Below, one piece after another: positions 26,101 to 34,882 of a stretch of DNA of 64,000 bases. The stretch comes from Clostridia bacterium. Lineage in GTDB: Bacteria; Bacillota; Clostridia; Oscillospirales; Acutalibacteraceae. The stretch covers positions 62,001 to 126,000 of the forward strand of contig JAFTXJ010000002.1 of the NCBI GenBank assembly GCA_017461625.1, read 5' to 3'. Within the stretch, counting starts at the first letter, position 1, and each line of letters begins with the position of its first letter. Made by a program: the position numbers and the translations under genes. The notes beneath the pieces are model-generated. The model searched no databases and had not been told where the DNA came from. It saw only the letters and a program-made list of their open reading frames with translations.

Positions 26101-26358
26101 ACCAGTTACGGCCCGGAGACAACAACATTTGTAGTAGATGCTACAGGCAAATATGAGTACTACATAGATTGGTTTGCTGGATCAGGAACATGGGCCTCTA
26201 GTGGTGGTCATATTGAAGTTTACAATGGGGACAGATTAGTTTATGATTTTGTAGCACCTAATGTTAATTCGAAAAGTGGTAGTTGGAAAGTGTTTACAAT
26301 AGAAAATGGTATCTTTACAGCTCACAATATGATTCAATCCAATGATATATATGAATAA
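23125..26358 (+). CDS. Secreted M4 (thermolysin-like) metalloprotease with DUF2135 C-terminal domain
   Basis: 1077 residues from ATG 23125 (GGAGG eight bases upstream), signal peptide MKKIISILLAVVMMFTMLL. After a short Cys pair (CPICREVH) come a beta-repeat domain, an Ig-like domain and a propeptide-like region (about 250-450). The catalytic domain has His596-Glu597-x-x-His600 (VHEYTHNVFG) and the third ligand Glu622 (SINEGYADIF). C-terminal parts are a carboxypeptidase-regulatory-like fold (VSGTITSATTARPISGA) and a DUF2135-like domain (VVLRWGANPKDLDSHL to the end). The gene is clearly more AT-rich than its neighbours (17 G/C in the 60 bases from 25201), which suggests acquisition from elsewhere. 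Extracellular protein degradation is the likely role. Confidence 0.85.
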   Translation: MKKIISILLAVVMMFTMLLAPSTAQDAAEDAQTNYSESNFFEDLFEGIHGIFGDILAFFGLTCPICREVHGEDDGETTYKLDVVSSFGGETIDVTGRYKEGSVIEILALPDDGWEFSRWESNNGGWFENDVDSSTKFTMPNVETTIVAVFSKAGQEPLTEEEEAVYRAYYGTEIGFSAGDFADSVTQKLTLPKTFGENEQMVDIEWVSSLENCIDKEGNVSRDESENKIVVLTAIFSKGETSFEKEFTVKVIKVSDILKDEIEDSLVTDLEELNKDAEYELEVEYNEDGTRVEYISGTYSEVVVESVDNALLSLYSVKSMIGLNDPSSQLKWIATNYDDVTLNYSFNQEYMGIEVYGSTITVNAEKETGKTLSLSANVVPYEVLNTVDCNANLSEDEITDLFLADGPIKSCSKVIYSLNEYNETPLLCYIIETSDEMIIVDADEGVVINRYDTVTSLGDYSTTGKGKNEQGSTITFPVQFHQWDWWFYYQEDVVRNIELFGGNHSMITKEFNTEWGDQTANSAYTNIIKAYDYFYNKFKRKSVDNNGKKIEVNVHNERCSGTNNAHSHGSDGVFCFFDNSSGNLPTTAAGYDIAVHEYTHNVFGNIINTYFPYSGETGSINEGYADIFACFADIEDWLVGEDWIELRNIANPESLGCPSKISSSAYYIGTDQSTLVHTNATVVSHAAYLMHTYGIIGSRLEKLWYNSMSQGYNANSTFKTLRRNVIQAAKNNGFSDSELAKVRKAFDAVEIYDEKSDLTIKIVDSENNMINLTSLNARISLQRTKYDVPGVSKSVSTVINPVEIKDLYFGDYNLNIDVDGYVPFVSKINLAKNCCQNITIKLVKEGVAKVSGTITSATTARPISGAMYELLAGLNMTTGTVVKQGSTDSNGDYLFEIPAGYYTMIVSSDGYVTGYFNIIVDGGKEITNNLSISPVLSGKDFRVVLRWGANPKDLDSHLFGYLETGSDYHIYYRNKNAYSDGNNIANLDVDDTTSYGPETTTFVVDATGKYEYYIDWFAGSGTWASSGGHIEVYNGDRLVYDFVAPNVNSKSGSWKVFTIENGIFTAHNMIQSNDIYE

Positions 26359-26404
26359 TATATAATATACCAAATTAGTAAAGTAAAAAAGTTTTCACAC
26401 ATCA

Positions 26405-26436
26405 AAAAGCAGAATCGGTTTCCCGATTCTGCTTTT
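26405..26436. terminator. Bidirectional terminator
   Basis: AAAAGCAGAATCGG and CCGATTCTGCTTTT form a 14-pair stem with loop TTTC between the converging M4 and nrnA genes. Confidence 0.9.
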
Positions 26437-26438
26437 AA

Positions 26439-27389
26439 TCATTTCAGATATTCTTCAATATTTTTGAGGAGGGTGGCTTTTGCTTCTTCCAGTGGGCCTT
26501 CAAGCTGGCAGCCTGCTGCCCTGGGGTGCCCTCCACCGTTCATTTTGCCGCAGATAGCCGAAGCATCAACGGGCTCGTGGGTGCGAAGGGACACCTTAAA
26601 GCTGCCATCTGCACGTTCACGAAGTGTTGCACCGATAACAACCCCTTCAACCTGACGTGAAAGGGAGGCAATTGCGTCACATTCACTTTCGTCAGAGCCA
26701 CTTTTCTTAAACATCTCTTGTGTTACCGTAATCAGTGAACACTTGCCGTCAAAGTGCATTTCAAGCCCCCCAAGGCAAAGTCGCTGAAGCTCAAGGTATG
26801 ACTTTGTTTTGGTGTCAAACATCACGGTGTTGATGTCAGCGTGAGAAGCGCCTTTTTCAATCATCTCTGCACCCATAATCATAGTGCGTGGAGTGACATT
26901 TGAATAACGGAAGCAGCCTGTGTCGGTTGAAAGACCTGTGTAAATGCAGTCGGCTGTTTCTTTTGAAATTTCAACGCCAAGCTCTTTTATAACCTGAAGC
27001 ATAATTTCACAAGCTGCGGCAGCATTTGCATCAAGATATGTTCTCTTTGCATAAAGGCGGTTTGAGCCGTGATGGTCGATGCACAAATCAACCTTATCTT
27101 TATAAAGCTCTTCGTTTTCTTTGCCGAGAAGCTTTGTGTCTGCCACATCAACCGCAACGATGAAATCAGGCTCAAAGCTTTTTTCTTCAATGTCATTGAA
27201 AAGGTAGTTATATTTTGACGGAATCGGGTCAGAGCACGAAACCCTTGCATTTTTGCCCATTGAAATCAAGCTTCGGCAAAGGGAATAGCCGCATCCCAAT
27301 GTGTCTCCGTCAGGGTGAGCGTGAACAAGAATTAAAATATTATCTTGTTCTTTTAAAATTTCCGCAACTTTTTTCGGGGAATCAATCAT
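26439..27389 (-). CDS. nrnA: Bifunctional oligoribonuclease/PAP phosphatase NrnA
   Basis: About 316 residues; GAGGA favours ATG 27389 over the adjacent ATG 27392. DHH-family motifs: LVHAHPDGDTLG (motif I), VAVDVADT (II), CIDHHGSN (the DHH triad), the DHHA1 C-terminal GGGHPRAAG. NrnA degrades RNA fragments of two to five nucleotides and 3'-phosphoadenosine 5'-phosphate using Mn2+. It overlaps rbfA by a few bases and is the last gene of the nusA-infB operon, an arrangement common in Firmicutes. Confidence 0.93.
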   Translation of the reverse strand: MIDSPKKVAEILKEQDNILILVHAHPDGDTLGCGYSLCRSLISMGKNARVSCSDPIPSKYNYLFNDIEEKSFEPDFIVAVDVADTKLLGKENEELYKDKVDLCIDHHGSNRLYAKRTYLDANAAAACEIMLQVIKELGVEISKETADCIYTGLSTDTGCFRYSNVTPRTMIMGAEMIEKGASHADINTVMFDTKTKSYLELQRLCLGGLEMHFDGKCSLITVTQEMFKKSGSDESECDAIASLSRQVEGVVIGATLRERADGSFKVSLRTHEPVDASAICGKMNGGGHPRAAGCQLEGPLEEAKATLLKNIEEYLK

Positions 27390-27741
27390 CATTTTCCTCA
27401 GTCCTCAAATCATCCATCATTTTAACGATGTTCATACCGTGTTCGATAGAATCGTCTGCGATGAATTTAATTTCGGGGGTTTTTCTTAAATGAAGTCGCT
27501 GACCAACCTCACGGCGGATATAGCCTGTGGCATTGGTAAGACCCTTAACTGCTTCTTTGGCAACATCATAGCCCTCAATGGCACTGATATAAATCTTTGC
27601 AAAAGAAGCATCTGAGCTGACTTCAACACGAACCACCGTCAGGAGCTTGTCAAGGACTCTCGGGTCCTTGAGCTCTCTGATGATAGCGATTGTTTCTCTT
27701 TTAATATCTTCTGATATTCTGTTAATTCTGTAACCTGCCAT
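27382..27741 (-). CDS. rbfA: 30S ribosome-binding factor A
   Basis: 119 residues. RbfA helps mature the 30S subunit, acting on the 16S 5' end. Recognisable blocks are RINRISEDIKRETIAIIRELKDPRV, LTVVRVEVSSDASFAKIYIS (KH-like core) and GYIRREVGQRLHLRKTPEIKF with the closing DDSIEHG. Thirteen bases separate it from infB upstream and it overlaps nrnA, so all three are co-translated. Confidence 0.95.
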   Translation of the reverse strand: MAGYRINRISEDIKRETIAIIRELKDPRVLDKLLTVVRVEVSSDASFAKIYISAIEGYDVAKEAVKGLTNATGYIRREVGQRLHLRKTPEIKFIADDSIEHGMNIVKMMDDLRTEENDD

Positions 27742-27754
27742 AGTTTAACCTCTG

Positions 27755-30154
27755 TCAGTCACGGTATTCTTCAATGATATAAGCCTCAAATACGTCGCCC
27801 TCTTTAATATCAGAGAACTTGTTAAGACCGATACCGCATTCATAGTTTGAAGCAACTTCCTTAACGTCATCCTTGAAACGGCGGAGTGAAGAAATTTCAT
27901 CCTCAGCTACAACAATGCCGTCACGTACTACGCGGATTTTGCTGTTTCTTGTAACCTTACCGTCAGTAACGTAGCAGCCTGCAATTTTACCAACGGAAGA
28001 AATTGAAATAACATTACGAACTTCAATTCTGCCCTGCTCAACATCACGGTATTTGGGAGCGAGCATACCCTTAATAGCCGCCTGAACATCTTCAAGGCAG
28101 TCGTAAATTACACGGTACATACGCATCTCAACACCGTCACGCTCTGCAAGAGTTTTAGCAACTGCATCAGGTCTGATGTTGAAACCGACGATGATTGCAT
28201 TTGATGCGTTAGCAAGCATAATGTCAGATTCGTTAACAGCACCAACACCGTTATGGATAACACGAACACGAACCTCTTCATTTGAAAGCTTTTCAAGGTT
28301 CTGCTTAACTGCTTCGGCTGAACCCTGAACGTCTGCCTTAACGATGATGTTAAGCTCTTTGAGCTCACCTTCCTGAAGTGAGGAGAAGAGGTTATCAAGA
28401 GTAACCTTCTGAACAGCCTTAAACTGCTCTTCCTTAGCTTCCTGCTTTCTCTGCTCAACAAGCTCACGTGCAAGCTTTTCGTCAGAAACTGAGTCGAAAA
28501 TGTCACCTGCCTGAGGAACTTCTGCAAGACCCATGATTTCAACAGGAACTGAGGGGCCGGCTTCTTTAACATTTTCGCCCTTGTCATTTTTCATAACTCT
28601 TACACGGCCAACTGACATACCTGCAACGATGATGTCACCTGAGTGAAGGGTACCTTTCTGAACAAGAAGGGTTGCAATTGGGCCTCTGCCCTTATCAAGC
28701 CTTGCTTCAATAACAATACCTTTGGCTGCCCTGTTGGGGTTAGCCTTAAGCTCCTGCATTTCTGCAACAAGAAGGATTGATTCAAGAAGCTTATCAATAT
28801 TTGTACGCTGTTTTGCAGAAACAGGAACGCAGATAACATCACCGCCCCATTCTTCAGGAACAAGTGAATGCTCTGTGAGCTGCTGCATAATTCTGTCAGG
28901 GTTTGCACCGTCACGGTCCATTTTGTTGATAGCAACAATAATGCTTACGCCTGCTGCCTTTGCGTGGTTAATAGCCTCAATTGTCTGTGGCATAATACCG
29001 TCATCAGCGGCAACAACAAGAACTGCGATGTCGGTTGCCTGAGCACCTCTTGCACGCATTGATGTGAAAGCTGCATGACCGGGTGTGTCAAGGAATGTGA
29101 TTTTCTGACCGTTAAGGTCAACTCTGTAAGCACCGATGTGCTGAGTGATACCGCCTGCCTCTGTTGAAGTAACAGAAGTGTTGCGGATAGCGTCAAGAAG
29201 TGATGTTTTACCATGGTCAACGTGACCCATAACAACAACAACCGGGTCTCTCGGCTGAAGGTCGCTGTCATCGTCTTCGCTGGCATCGATAATACGGTCT
29301 TCAATAGTGATAACAACTTCTTTTTCGCACTTTGCACCAAGCTCTGTTGCAACAATTTCTGCTGTGTCATAGTCGATAACATCGTTGATAGCTGCCATCT
29401 GGCCGAGAGCAAAGAGCTTTTTGATAACTTCAGCTGCTGTCATATGAAGAAGCTCTGCAAGACCGCCGACTGTGATTTCTTCAGGAACGGTGATAACCAT
29501 CTGAGGTTTCTTTGCTCTTTCAGCGGCAATTCTCTTAAGGCGCTCTGCTTCAGTTTCTTTCTTTGAAGAGCGCATACCCTGCTTGCGATACTGCTGAGAA
29601 CGTTGCTTTAACTTCTGCTTGTTAACGGTGCGGTCTGTCTGAATGTTGTTGTGGTGAGACATATTTTCATAACGCTCATTGTATTTATCAAGCTCAATGT
29701 TACTTGCTCTTGTGTCAACAATTCTTGTTTCGCCCTTTGTTCTGCGCTGAATCTGTGCGTTGGGGTCTTTCTCCTTTTTCTTTGCAGGGGTATTTTGCTG
29801 AGGTGCAGCCTTAGGAGCCTCACTCTTTTTGCCGTCAGCTTTTGGCGTAGGCTTGTCGTTCTTTTTAGGTTCTGCTTTTTTAGGCTCTGCAGCTTTTGGC
29901 TGTGCGGGAGCTTCTTTTTTCTCAGGTGCGGGCTTTTCAGCTTTCTTTTCATTAGCTGTTGCAAAGTATGCGTCAAAATTCGGAACCTCACGCTCTTTGG
30001 TAAATGTTTCAAAAATAACGTCAAGCTCAATTTCTTCCAACGCTGTCATATGTTTTTTTGGGTCGTCAAAATATTTGCCGAGCAATTCAACAACCTTTTT
30101 GCTTGGCAAGTCAAAATCTTTTGCGACTTCGTGAACTCTGTATTTATTTATCAT
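27755..30154 (-). CDS. infB: Translation initiation factor IF-2
   Basis: 799 residues with GGAGG before the ATG. The N-terminal IF2-N helical domain ([20 protein letters not shown]) is followed by a long Lys/Pro/Ala/Glu-rich linker (about 75-140), a second IF2-N domain (near [17 protein letters not shown]) and the GTPase domain with G1 GHVDHGKT, G3 DTPGH and G4 NKMD. Domains II-IV that bind fMet-tRNA follow. Full length for a low-G+C Firmicute. The start overlaps the ylxQ stop region by 11 bases. Confidence 0.97.
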   Translation of the reverse strand: MINKYRVHEVAKDFDLPSKKVVELLGKYFDDPKKHMTALEEIELDVIFETFTKEREVPNFDAYFATANEKKAEKPAPEKKEAPAQPKAAEPKKAEPKKNDKPTPKADGKKSEAPKAAPQQNTPAKKKEKDPNAQIQRRTKGETRIVDTRASNIELDKYNERYENMSHHNNIQTDRTVNKQKLKQRSQQYRKQGMRSSKKETEAERLKRIAAERAKKPQMVITVPEEITVGGLAELLHMTAAEVIKKLFALGQMAAINDVIDYDTAEIVATELGAKCEKEVVITIEDRIIDASEDDDSDLQPRDPVVVVMGHVDHGKTSLLDAIRNTSVTSTEAGGITQHIGAYRVDLNGQKITFLDTPGHAAFTSMRARGAQATDIAVLVVAADDGIMPQTIEAINHAKAAGVSIIVAINKMDRDGANPDRIMQQLTEHSLVPEEWGGDVICVPVSAKQRTNIDKLLESILLVAEMQELKANPNRAAKGIVIEARLDKGRGPIATLLVQKGTLHSGDIIVAGMSVGRVRVMKNDKGENVKEAGPSVPVEIMGLAEVPQAGDIFDSVSDEKLARELVEQRKQEAKEEQFKAVQKVTLDNLFSSLQEGELKELNIIVKADVQGSAEAVKQNLEKLSNEEVRVRVIHNGVGAVNESDIMLANASNAIIVGFNIRPDAVAKTLAERDGVEMRMYRVIYDCLEDVQAAIKGMLAPKYRDVEQGRIEVRNVISISSVGKIAGCYVTDGKVTRNSKIRVVRDGIVVAEDEISSLRRFKDDVKEVASNYECGIGLNKFSDIKEGDVFEAYIIEEYRD

Positions 30155-30482
30155 ATAATGTTTCCTCCCCGGGTCTGTATTCTGTTTTAAAATGTTTCAT
30201 AAATGATTTGGCAAAACCGCCGTCATCTATAGTGATTATCCCTGCCTTGTAGCCGATAAGATGATGGATTTCATCAATGGTCGGCTCAATTCTGAAAATG
30301 GGAATGTTTTTGTTTTCACAAAGCTTTGAAAATTCTTCAAACACTCTTTGTGAAGAATCAGAACTGACAAGGCAAACGCAGGCTTTGTCCGCATTTACAG
30401 CACCTTTGCACATATCGTGCCCCATGCTGAGCTTGTTGGCCTTTCTGCAAAGGCCGAGCATGCTCAACGCATTGCTATTCAC
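30144..30482 (-). CDS. ylxQ: L7Ae-family RNA-binding protein YlxQ
   Basis: 112 residues from GTG 30482, with GGAG about ten bases upstream inside the end of rnpM. It has the L7Ae/L30e/S12e/Gadd45 fold: [35 protein letters not shown] and [17 protein letters not shown]. YlxQ is a small kink-turn type RNA-binding protein found in the nusA-infB operon of Firmicutes, with no settled role. Overlaps both neighbours. Confidence 0.9.
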   Translation of the reverse strand: MNSNALSMLGLCRKANKLSMGHDMCKGAVNADKACVCLVSSDSSQRVFEEFSKLCENKNIPIFRIEPTIDEIHHLIGYKAGIITIDDGGFAKSFMKHFKTEYRPGEETLYDK

Positions 30483-30744
30483 TTTTAATCAGCTCCTGTT
30501 CCATTTTCTCAAATATTTCATCGGGAATGGCACAGTCAAATGCTCTTTCTATTCTTTTGGCTTTTTGAGCTTTTTTAAGGCAAGCGGCATCTTTGCACAC
30601 ATAAGCACCTCTGCCGTTCTTTTTGCCTGTTAAGTCAAGTGAAATTTCACCCTCAGGTGATTTAACCACACGCACAAGCTCTTTTTTAGGCTTCATTTCG
30701 CCGCAGCCGGTGCATTTCCTCATAGGAACTTTTTTGGTTTGCAT
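30475..30744 (-). CDS. rnpM: RNase P modulator RnpM (YlxR, DUF448)
   Basis: 89 residues. Typical YlxR features: N-terminal RKCTGCGEMKPKKEL, the LDLTGKKNGRGAYVCKD core and C-terminal helix with KAKRIERAFDCAIP. YlxR binds RNA and has been reported to bind and modulate RNase P in Bacillus. It lies between nusA and ylxQ, the conserved location. Confidence 0.93.
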   Translation of the reverse strand: MQTKKVPMRKCTGCGEMKPKKELVRVVKSPEGEISLDLTGKKNGRGAYVCKDAACLKKAQKAKRIERAFDCAIPDEIFEKMEQELIKSE

Positions 30745-30786
30745 TTTTTCGCCTCCCGAATTATAGCTTTAAGGGATTATTATATA

Positions 30787-31857
30787 TTATTCCAATACGA
30801 TTGCAGGGGATTCTTTACCGCTTTCGGGTTTGATGTCGATCTTCCAACCTGTGAGCTTGGCGGCAAGGCGGGCGTTCTGACCACGGTTACCGATAGCCAA
30901 TGAAAGCTGCATATCAGGAACGATAACCTTGCAGGATTTTTCGCCTGATTCATCAACGGTAACTGATACAACATCTGCGGGAGCGAGAGCTGCTGCGATG
31001 AACTCCGCAGGATTTTCACTGTATTTAACAATGTCAATCTTTTCACCGCCGAGAAGGTCAACAACCTTGCCTACACGAGCACCTCTCGGTCCGATGCAAG
31101 CGCCGACTGCATCAACGTTTTCATCTGCTGAGTAAACTGCCATCTTTGTTCTTGAACCTGCCTCACGAGAAACAGACTTGATTTCAACAGTGCCGTCATA
31201 AATTTCAGGAACTTCTGTTTCAAAAAGGCGGCGAACAAGACCGGGATGTGTTCTTGAAATTGTAGCTCTGGGGAAACGGCGTGTTGAATCTTTAACATCG
31301 GCAATATAAACCTTGATAAGGTCACCGGGGTTGAGAACTTCACCGGGAATCTGCTCACTCTTTGAAAGGAATTCCTGAGCTTTGCCGATTTCGATAAGAG
31401 CATCGCCTGTTTCAGGATCAATTCTTGAGACCTTTGCAGTAACAATTTCCTGATTTTTGCTCTGAATTTCTTCACGCATTCTGCCGTGCTCAGCTTCACG
31501 AATGCCCTGACGGATAACGTGCTTGCCTTTGTCAGCGGCAATACGGCTTACTTCTTTGGTTTCAAGTTCAATTTCAATGATGTCACCGGGAACTGCTGTT
31601 GCCTTATATTTCTGAGCCTGCTCAACGAGGATATCCTCATCAGGGTCAGAGATTTCGGATACAACATTTTTTCTTACAAAAACACGCATTGTTTCTGCTT
31701 CGGGGTCAAGCTCGCAAAAAACGATGTCTTTGTTATTGTAGTCACGCTTAACAGCTGTAACCAATGCTCTTTGAATGCCTTCACAAAGCACGTCCATTGA
31801 AATGCCCTTTTCTTTCTGAAGCATTTTAAGAGCTGCGAATAATTCTTTGTTTTTCAT
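30787..31857 (-). CDS. nusA: Transcription termination/antitermination protein NusA
   Basis: 356 residues, the shorter Firmicutes form without the acidic repeats of Proteobacteria. The N-terminal RNA polymerase-binding domain (about 1-125), an S1 domain (VTAKVSRIDPETGDALIEIGKAQEFL) and two KH domains (CIGPRGARVGKVVDLLGGEKIDIV, and LAIGNRGQNARLAAKLTGWKIDI) are in order. NusA modulates pausing and intrinsic termination. Its ATG shares a base with the rimP stop. Confidence 0.97.
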   Translation of the reverse strand: MKNKELFAALKMLQKEKGISMDVLCEGIQRALVTAVKRDYNNKDIVFCELDPEAETMRVFVRKNVVSEISDPDEDILVEQAQKYKATAVPGDIIEIELETKEVSRIAADKGKHVIRQGIREAEHGRMREEIQSKNQEIVTAKVSRIDPETGDALIEIGKAQEFLSKSEQIPGEVLNPGDLIKVYIADVKDSTRRFPRATISRTHPGLVRRLFETEVPEIYDGTVEIKSVSREAGSRTKMAVYSADENVDAVGACIGPRGARVGKVVDLLGGEKIDIVKYSENPAEFIAAALAPADVVSVTVDESGEKSCKVIVPDMQLSLAIGNRGQNARLAAKLTGWKIDIKPESGKESPAIVLE

Positions 31858-32342
31858 TATATTTCTCCTCCAAAATCGTCAAGCTTGATATATGACGCTT
31901 CTTTTTTGTTAATCATAAGTCCGGAACCGTCTTCAAATTTAATCTGAACATTGCCTGCGTCGTAGCTTTCAAGTGTGCCTGAAAACTCACGCTGACCGTC
32001 AAGAGGACGGATGAGCTTAACTTTAATTTTCATTCCTATGCACTGCTCAAAGTGGCTGTCTCTTTTAAGGTCCCTTTCAATTCCTGGGGAAGAAACCTCA
32101 AGGCAGTAGCTCTGATCAATGGGGTCAGCATCGTCAAGGGGTTTATCAAGAGCGTGGCTCATATCAACACAGTCATCAATAGAAACTCCGCCGTCTTTAT
32201 CGATAAACACTCTGAGATACCAGTTAGCACCCTCTTTTTCAAAACGAACATCCCAAAGCTTTAAACCAAGGCTGTCTGCAATGGGTTCGGCAATGCTCCA
32301 TACGGTGGCAACGGTGTTGCCGCCCTTACCTTTTGATGCCAT
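31857..32342 (-). CDS. rimP: Ribosome maturation factor RimP
   Basis: 161 residues with AGAGGT before the ATG. RimP assists 30S assembly (S12 region). Conserved motifs are GLKLWDVRFEKEGANWYLRVFIDKDGGVSIDDC, in shorter form LRVFIDKDGG and SIDDCVDMSHALD, followed by the hallmark LEVSSPGIERDLKRDSHF. First gene of the seven-gene operon through nrnA. Confidence 0.95.
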   Translation of the reverse strand: MASKGKGGNTVATVWSIAEPIADSLGLKLWDVRFEKEGANWYLRVFIDKDGGVSIDDCVDMSHALDKPLDDADPIDQSYCLEVSSPGIERDLKRDSHFEQCIGMKIKVKLIRPLDGQREFSGTLESYDAGNVQIKFEDGSGLMINKKEASYIKLDDFGGEI

Positions 32343-32389
32343 AAAATACCTCTTTTTCTTTAATGTTTTTGTAAAGGTTTAAACAAACA

Positions 32390-32417
32390 CAAAAGAGCGG
32401 GTCGCCCCACTCTTTTG
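32390..32417 (-). terminator. Hairpin between the DUF5058 pair and rimP, terminator or leader element
   Basis: CAAAAGAG and CTCTTTTG with inner GGG/CCC form a strong hairpin; on the minus strand it is followed by TGTTTGTTT. TTGATA and TAAACT with a 17-base spacer lie upstream of it (minus strand, about 32447-32477), so it may sit inside the rimP leader and also end the upstream transcript. Confidence 0.6.
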
Positions 32418-32492
32418 AATCATCAAATCTTACATTGTCAATAGTTTAACACATAATTTTAAAAATATCAATAGTTTTTTAAAATTATTTTA

Positions 32493-33152
32493 TTAAAGCT
32501 TGTTTGCCTTGTTAAGGATGAGAACACCGATAACGGCGGCAACGATTGTGATAAACATAAGTGTACCTGCACCCATTGTTGGGTCAACAAAATAAAGGAA
32601 GAGAACACCAACAACAAATGGAGCAATCATAACCTTCCAGTGCTTGAGAATATAGCCTGCAGCAAGTGAACCGAAAAGAGCAGGGAGAACATACTCAAAA
32701 GCAGGGGCGAGAGCGCCTTCTGTAAGAAGCTGGAGAGAGCCTGTTGCACCGAATGCAAGAACACCAACGGCAATGATAACTGTTGTAGTGATTGCTGAAA
32801 CAGCAATGGCAATTGTTGAAATAACTTCGCCTTCTTCTGTGTTGGCTCTTACTTTTGCCTGTTCCATTGCTTTAAGACCGCAAGGGAGCTTAAGGTTTGA
32901 AATGTTACCTGTAACAAAGCTGAGGTAAGCACCACCCGGTCCGAGAAGAGGAACATAAGTAATAACTTCAACAATAGCAGTGAGCCAATAAAGACCCATA
33001 AGCTTTGGCATAATGCTCAAAAGAGAGTCAAGCTCAGGCCATACACCGAGATAAATACACATTGCAACGGGTACACAAAGGAGTGTAAGCAATGCACCGA
33101 TGTTCCAGAGAATTCCCCATTTATGAACTTTATCGAAATAATCTTTTTGCAT
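32493..33152 (-). CDS. Multi-pass membrane protein, partner of DUF5058 protein
   Basis: 219 residues with AAGGAGG before the ATG and seven or so hydrophobic spans. The region YVPLLGPGGAYLSFVTGNISNLKLPC between spans 2 and 3 is the only distinctive polar stretch, with Pro/Gly-rich turns like those in transporter re-entrant loops. I do not recognise a characterised family. It lies 12 bases after the DUF5058 gene, and the two probably form one membrane complex, possibly a transporter. Confidence 0.75.
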   Translation of the reverse strand: MQKDYFDKVHKWGILWNIGALLTLLCVPVAMCIYLGVWPELDSLLSIMPKLMGLYWLTAIVEVITYVPLLGPGGAYLSFVTGNISNLKLPCGLKAMEQAKVRANTEEGEVISTIAIAVSAITTTVIIAVGVLAFGATGSLQLLTEGALAPAFEYVLPALFGSLAAGYILKHWKVMIAPFVVGVLFLYFVDPTMGAGTLMFITIVAAVIGVLILNKANKL

Positions 33153-33164
33153 ATCTGTCCCTCC

Positions 33165-34034
33165 TTATTCGTAGATTTGTGCAAGTTCTGAACCGATTTC
33201 AAACCATGCATGGTTAACAAGGTCTTCGGGAAGAACATTTGTAAATACAACAGCCATTCCCATTGCGGCAAACATTGCAATAGGCATTGCAAAGGGCTCG
33301 AGCTTTGTGAGTTTGAATTTTTTGCATACTATGTCAAGAATAAGCATAAACACAACTGCACAGATGAGCACGAGAATTGACATGAGACCAGCAGAGCCCG
33401 TGATTGTCTTAACTTTGAGAATTTGGCCTGCTTCGTTAACAATGCTGTTGCCGGCGGCATCAAGAACATTGCTCTTCTGAACGGTGTAAGAGTAAATTTC
33501 TCTTGATACAAAAGCCATAACAATGCCGATAAATGCAGCTGCTGAAATAGCGTCACCGAATTTCTGTGACTTTTCGCTTTTGTTAACTGTTGCACCGATT
33601 TTCTTCTGAAGCTTTTTGCAAAGGAAGGGGAGAAGAAGCAATGGGGCAATGCTACCCAATGTCATAGCCCATGCGATTGTAGCAAATTGCTGAGGGTCAG
33701 CAACTGAATGCTTGAGCGATTCGCCCCAGAAGTCAAGGGCGGTCTGTGCTGCTGTTGTTTCATAAGCGAGGTTGCCGATAACAGAGAGTCTGATCCACGG
33801 AAGAACAATACCCAACGCATTTGCAAGAACAATAATTGTTGCAAGAATTGAAATTGCAGGGGCAACGGTGAAAACTGCACTTGAAACCATGGTTGTTTTA
33901 AGTGTTTCTTTCGGAATACCTAATTCCTTGGCTCTCTTTAATGACTTAACAAGGAAAAATACGGATTGTGCGATAACGAAAGCAATAATGCCCAGGGCTA
34001 CCGCATACATAAACGGACTTTCTTTAAAATCCAT
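33165..34034 (-). CDS. DUF5058 family membrane protein
   Basis: 289 residues from ATG 34034, eight bases after AAGGAG (GTG 34043 overlaps that site). About seven membrane helices. The N-terminal MDFKESPFMYAVALGI, then SSAVFTVAPAISILATI and GSIAPLLLLPFLCKK are typical of the DUF5058 proteins of Firmicutes, whose function is unknown. Together with the following small membrane protein it forms a two-gene unit. No substrate clue is present in the neighbourhood, since flanking genes have their own promoters. Confidence 0.8.
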   Translation of the reverse strand: MDFKESPFMYAVALGIIAFVIAQSVFFLVKSLKRAKELGIPKETLKTTMVSSAVFTVAPAISILATIIVLANALGIVLPWIRLSVIGNLAYETTAAQTALDFWGESLKHSVADPQQFATIAWAMTLGSIAPLLLLPFLCKKLQKKIGATVNKSEKSQKFGDAISAAAFIGIVMAFVSREIYSYTVQKSNVLDAAGNSIVNEAGQILKVKTITGSAGLMSILVLICAVVFMLILDIVCKKFKLTKLEPFAMPIAMFAAMGMAVVFTNVLPEDLVNHAWFEIGSELAQIYE

Positions 34035-34100
34035 TTTTACCACTCCTTAATAATATTTGTTAGAATTTTATCACAGTTTGTTTAAAACTTCAACCGTCAA

Positions 34101-34784
34101 TTAAAGTTTATTTATAACCTCAAGCAAAATATCAGCCAAAGCTGTTTCGGCAAGAGCATTCATTTTTTTGTAATCTTCAGCGGCAGAATCTTCACTGTCG
34201 TCAGACACCTTGCGGATGCTGAGCATAGGAACATCACAACAATGGCAAACTGAAGCGATTGCACCTGTTTCCATATCAAAGGTATTGATACCGAAAAGGT
34301 TATAATATTCCTCTTTCTGTGAATCTTTAGTTAAAAAGTAATCGCCTGTTCCGCATTTGAGACGACGGATTCCCATTTCTTTGGGAACGGCGTCAAGCAA
34401 GTTTTTGTCAGCTTCATAAACATATTCCTGACCGGGTTTTACACCGAGGTCACGACCGAGAGCAGTGAGGTCAAAGTCACACTCTGTAAAAGAAGTGCCT
34501 GCAAAAACAGTGCCTCTGTTAACACCCTTAACTCCGCCCGAAAGACCGATGTTCATAATGCAGTCCGGTTTGAATTTGTCAATGAGCATTGCAGTTGCGG
34601 TGGCAGCGTTTACTTTGCCGATTCTGCACTTGATAGCGGTAACATCCTTACCGTTTACGGAAAAAGAAATTGTTTCGTAAGAATTTATTTCACCTTTTTT
34701 TGCTCCCATGGGGGCAACACTTTCAACCAAAGGCAAAAACTCCATATCGTCAGCAATAACGACACCGATTTTTTTGTATTCCAT
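34101..34784 (-). CDS. mtnN: 5'-methylthioadenosine/S-adenosylhomocysteine nucleosidase
   Basis: 227 residues from ATG 34784 (AAGGAG upstream; the longer frame to 34841 runs through the promoter). PNP/UDP phosphorylase superfamily, MTAN type: N-terminal IGVVIADDMEFLPLVE, the NIGLSGGVK phosphate/ribose loop, FDMETGAIASVC (ribose-binding Met-Glu) and IRKVSDDSEDSA with catalytic Asp. It removes adenine from MTA and SAH, recycling methyl-cycle by-products. Some spacing differs from E. coli Pfs, so a related nucleosidase substrate is possible. Single-gene unit with a perfect promoter. Confidence 0.85.
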   Translation of the reverse strand: MEYKKIGVVIADDMEFLPLVESVAPMGAKKGEINSYETISFSVNGKDVTAIKCRIGKVNAATATAMLIDKFKPDCIMNIGLSGGVKGVNRGTVFAGTSFTECDFDLTALGRDLGVKPGQEYVYEADKNLLDAVPKEMGIRRLKCGTGDYFLTKDSQKEEYYNLFGINTFDMETGAIASVCHCCDVPMLSIRKVSDDSEDSAAEDYKKMNALAETALADILLEVINKL

Positions 34785-34812
34785 AAATCTGTCTCCTTTT
34801 TGAATTTTAAAT

Positions 34813-34841
34813 ATTATACTTCCCTTTTTAAAGAGTGTCAA
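34813..34841 (-). promoter_or_regulatory. Consensus promoter of the nucleosidase gene
   Basis: TTGACA and TATAAT on the minus strand are exactly 17 bases apart, a perfect sigma-A consensus, about 29 bases before the ATG. Confidence 0.85.
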
Positions 34842-34848
34842 GAAAATG

Positions 34849-34877
34849 AATTCCGGACAGCAAACACTGTCCGGAAT
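34849..34877 (-). terminator. Terminator of the beta-helix protein gene
   Basis: ATTCCGGACAG and CTGTCCGGAAT form an 11-pair stem with a six-base loop, six bases beyond the stop. Confidence 0.8.
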
Positions 34878-34882
34878 AATGT

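Noticed and set aside
29608-30190. Long reading frames in other phases over the 5' part of infB
   Set aside because: They mirror the Lys/Ala/Pro-rich linker of IF-2 and give basic or Cys/Phe-rich low-complexity peptides without start signals.
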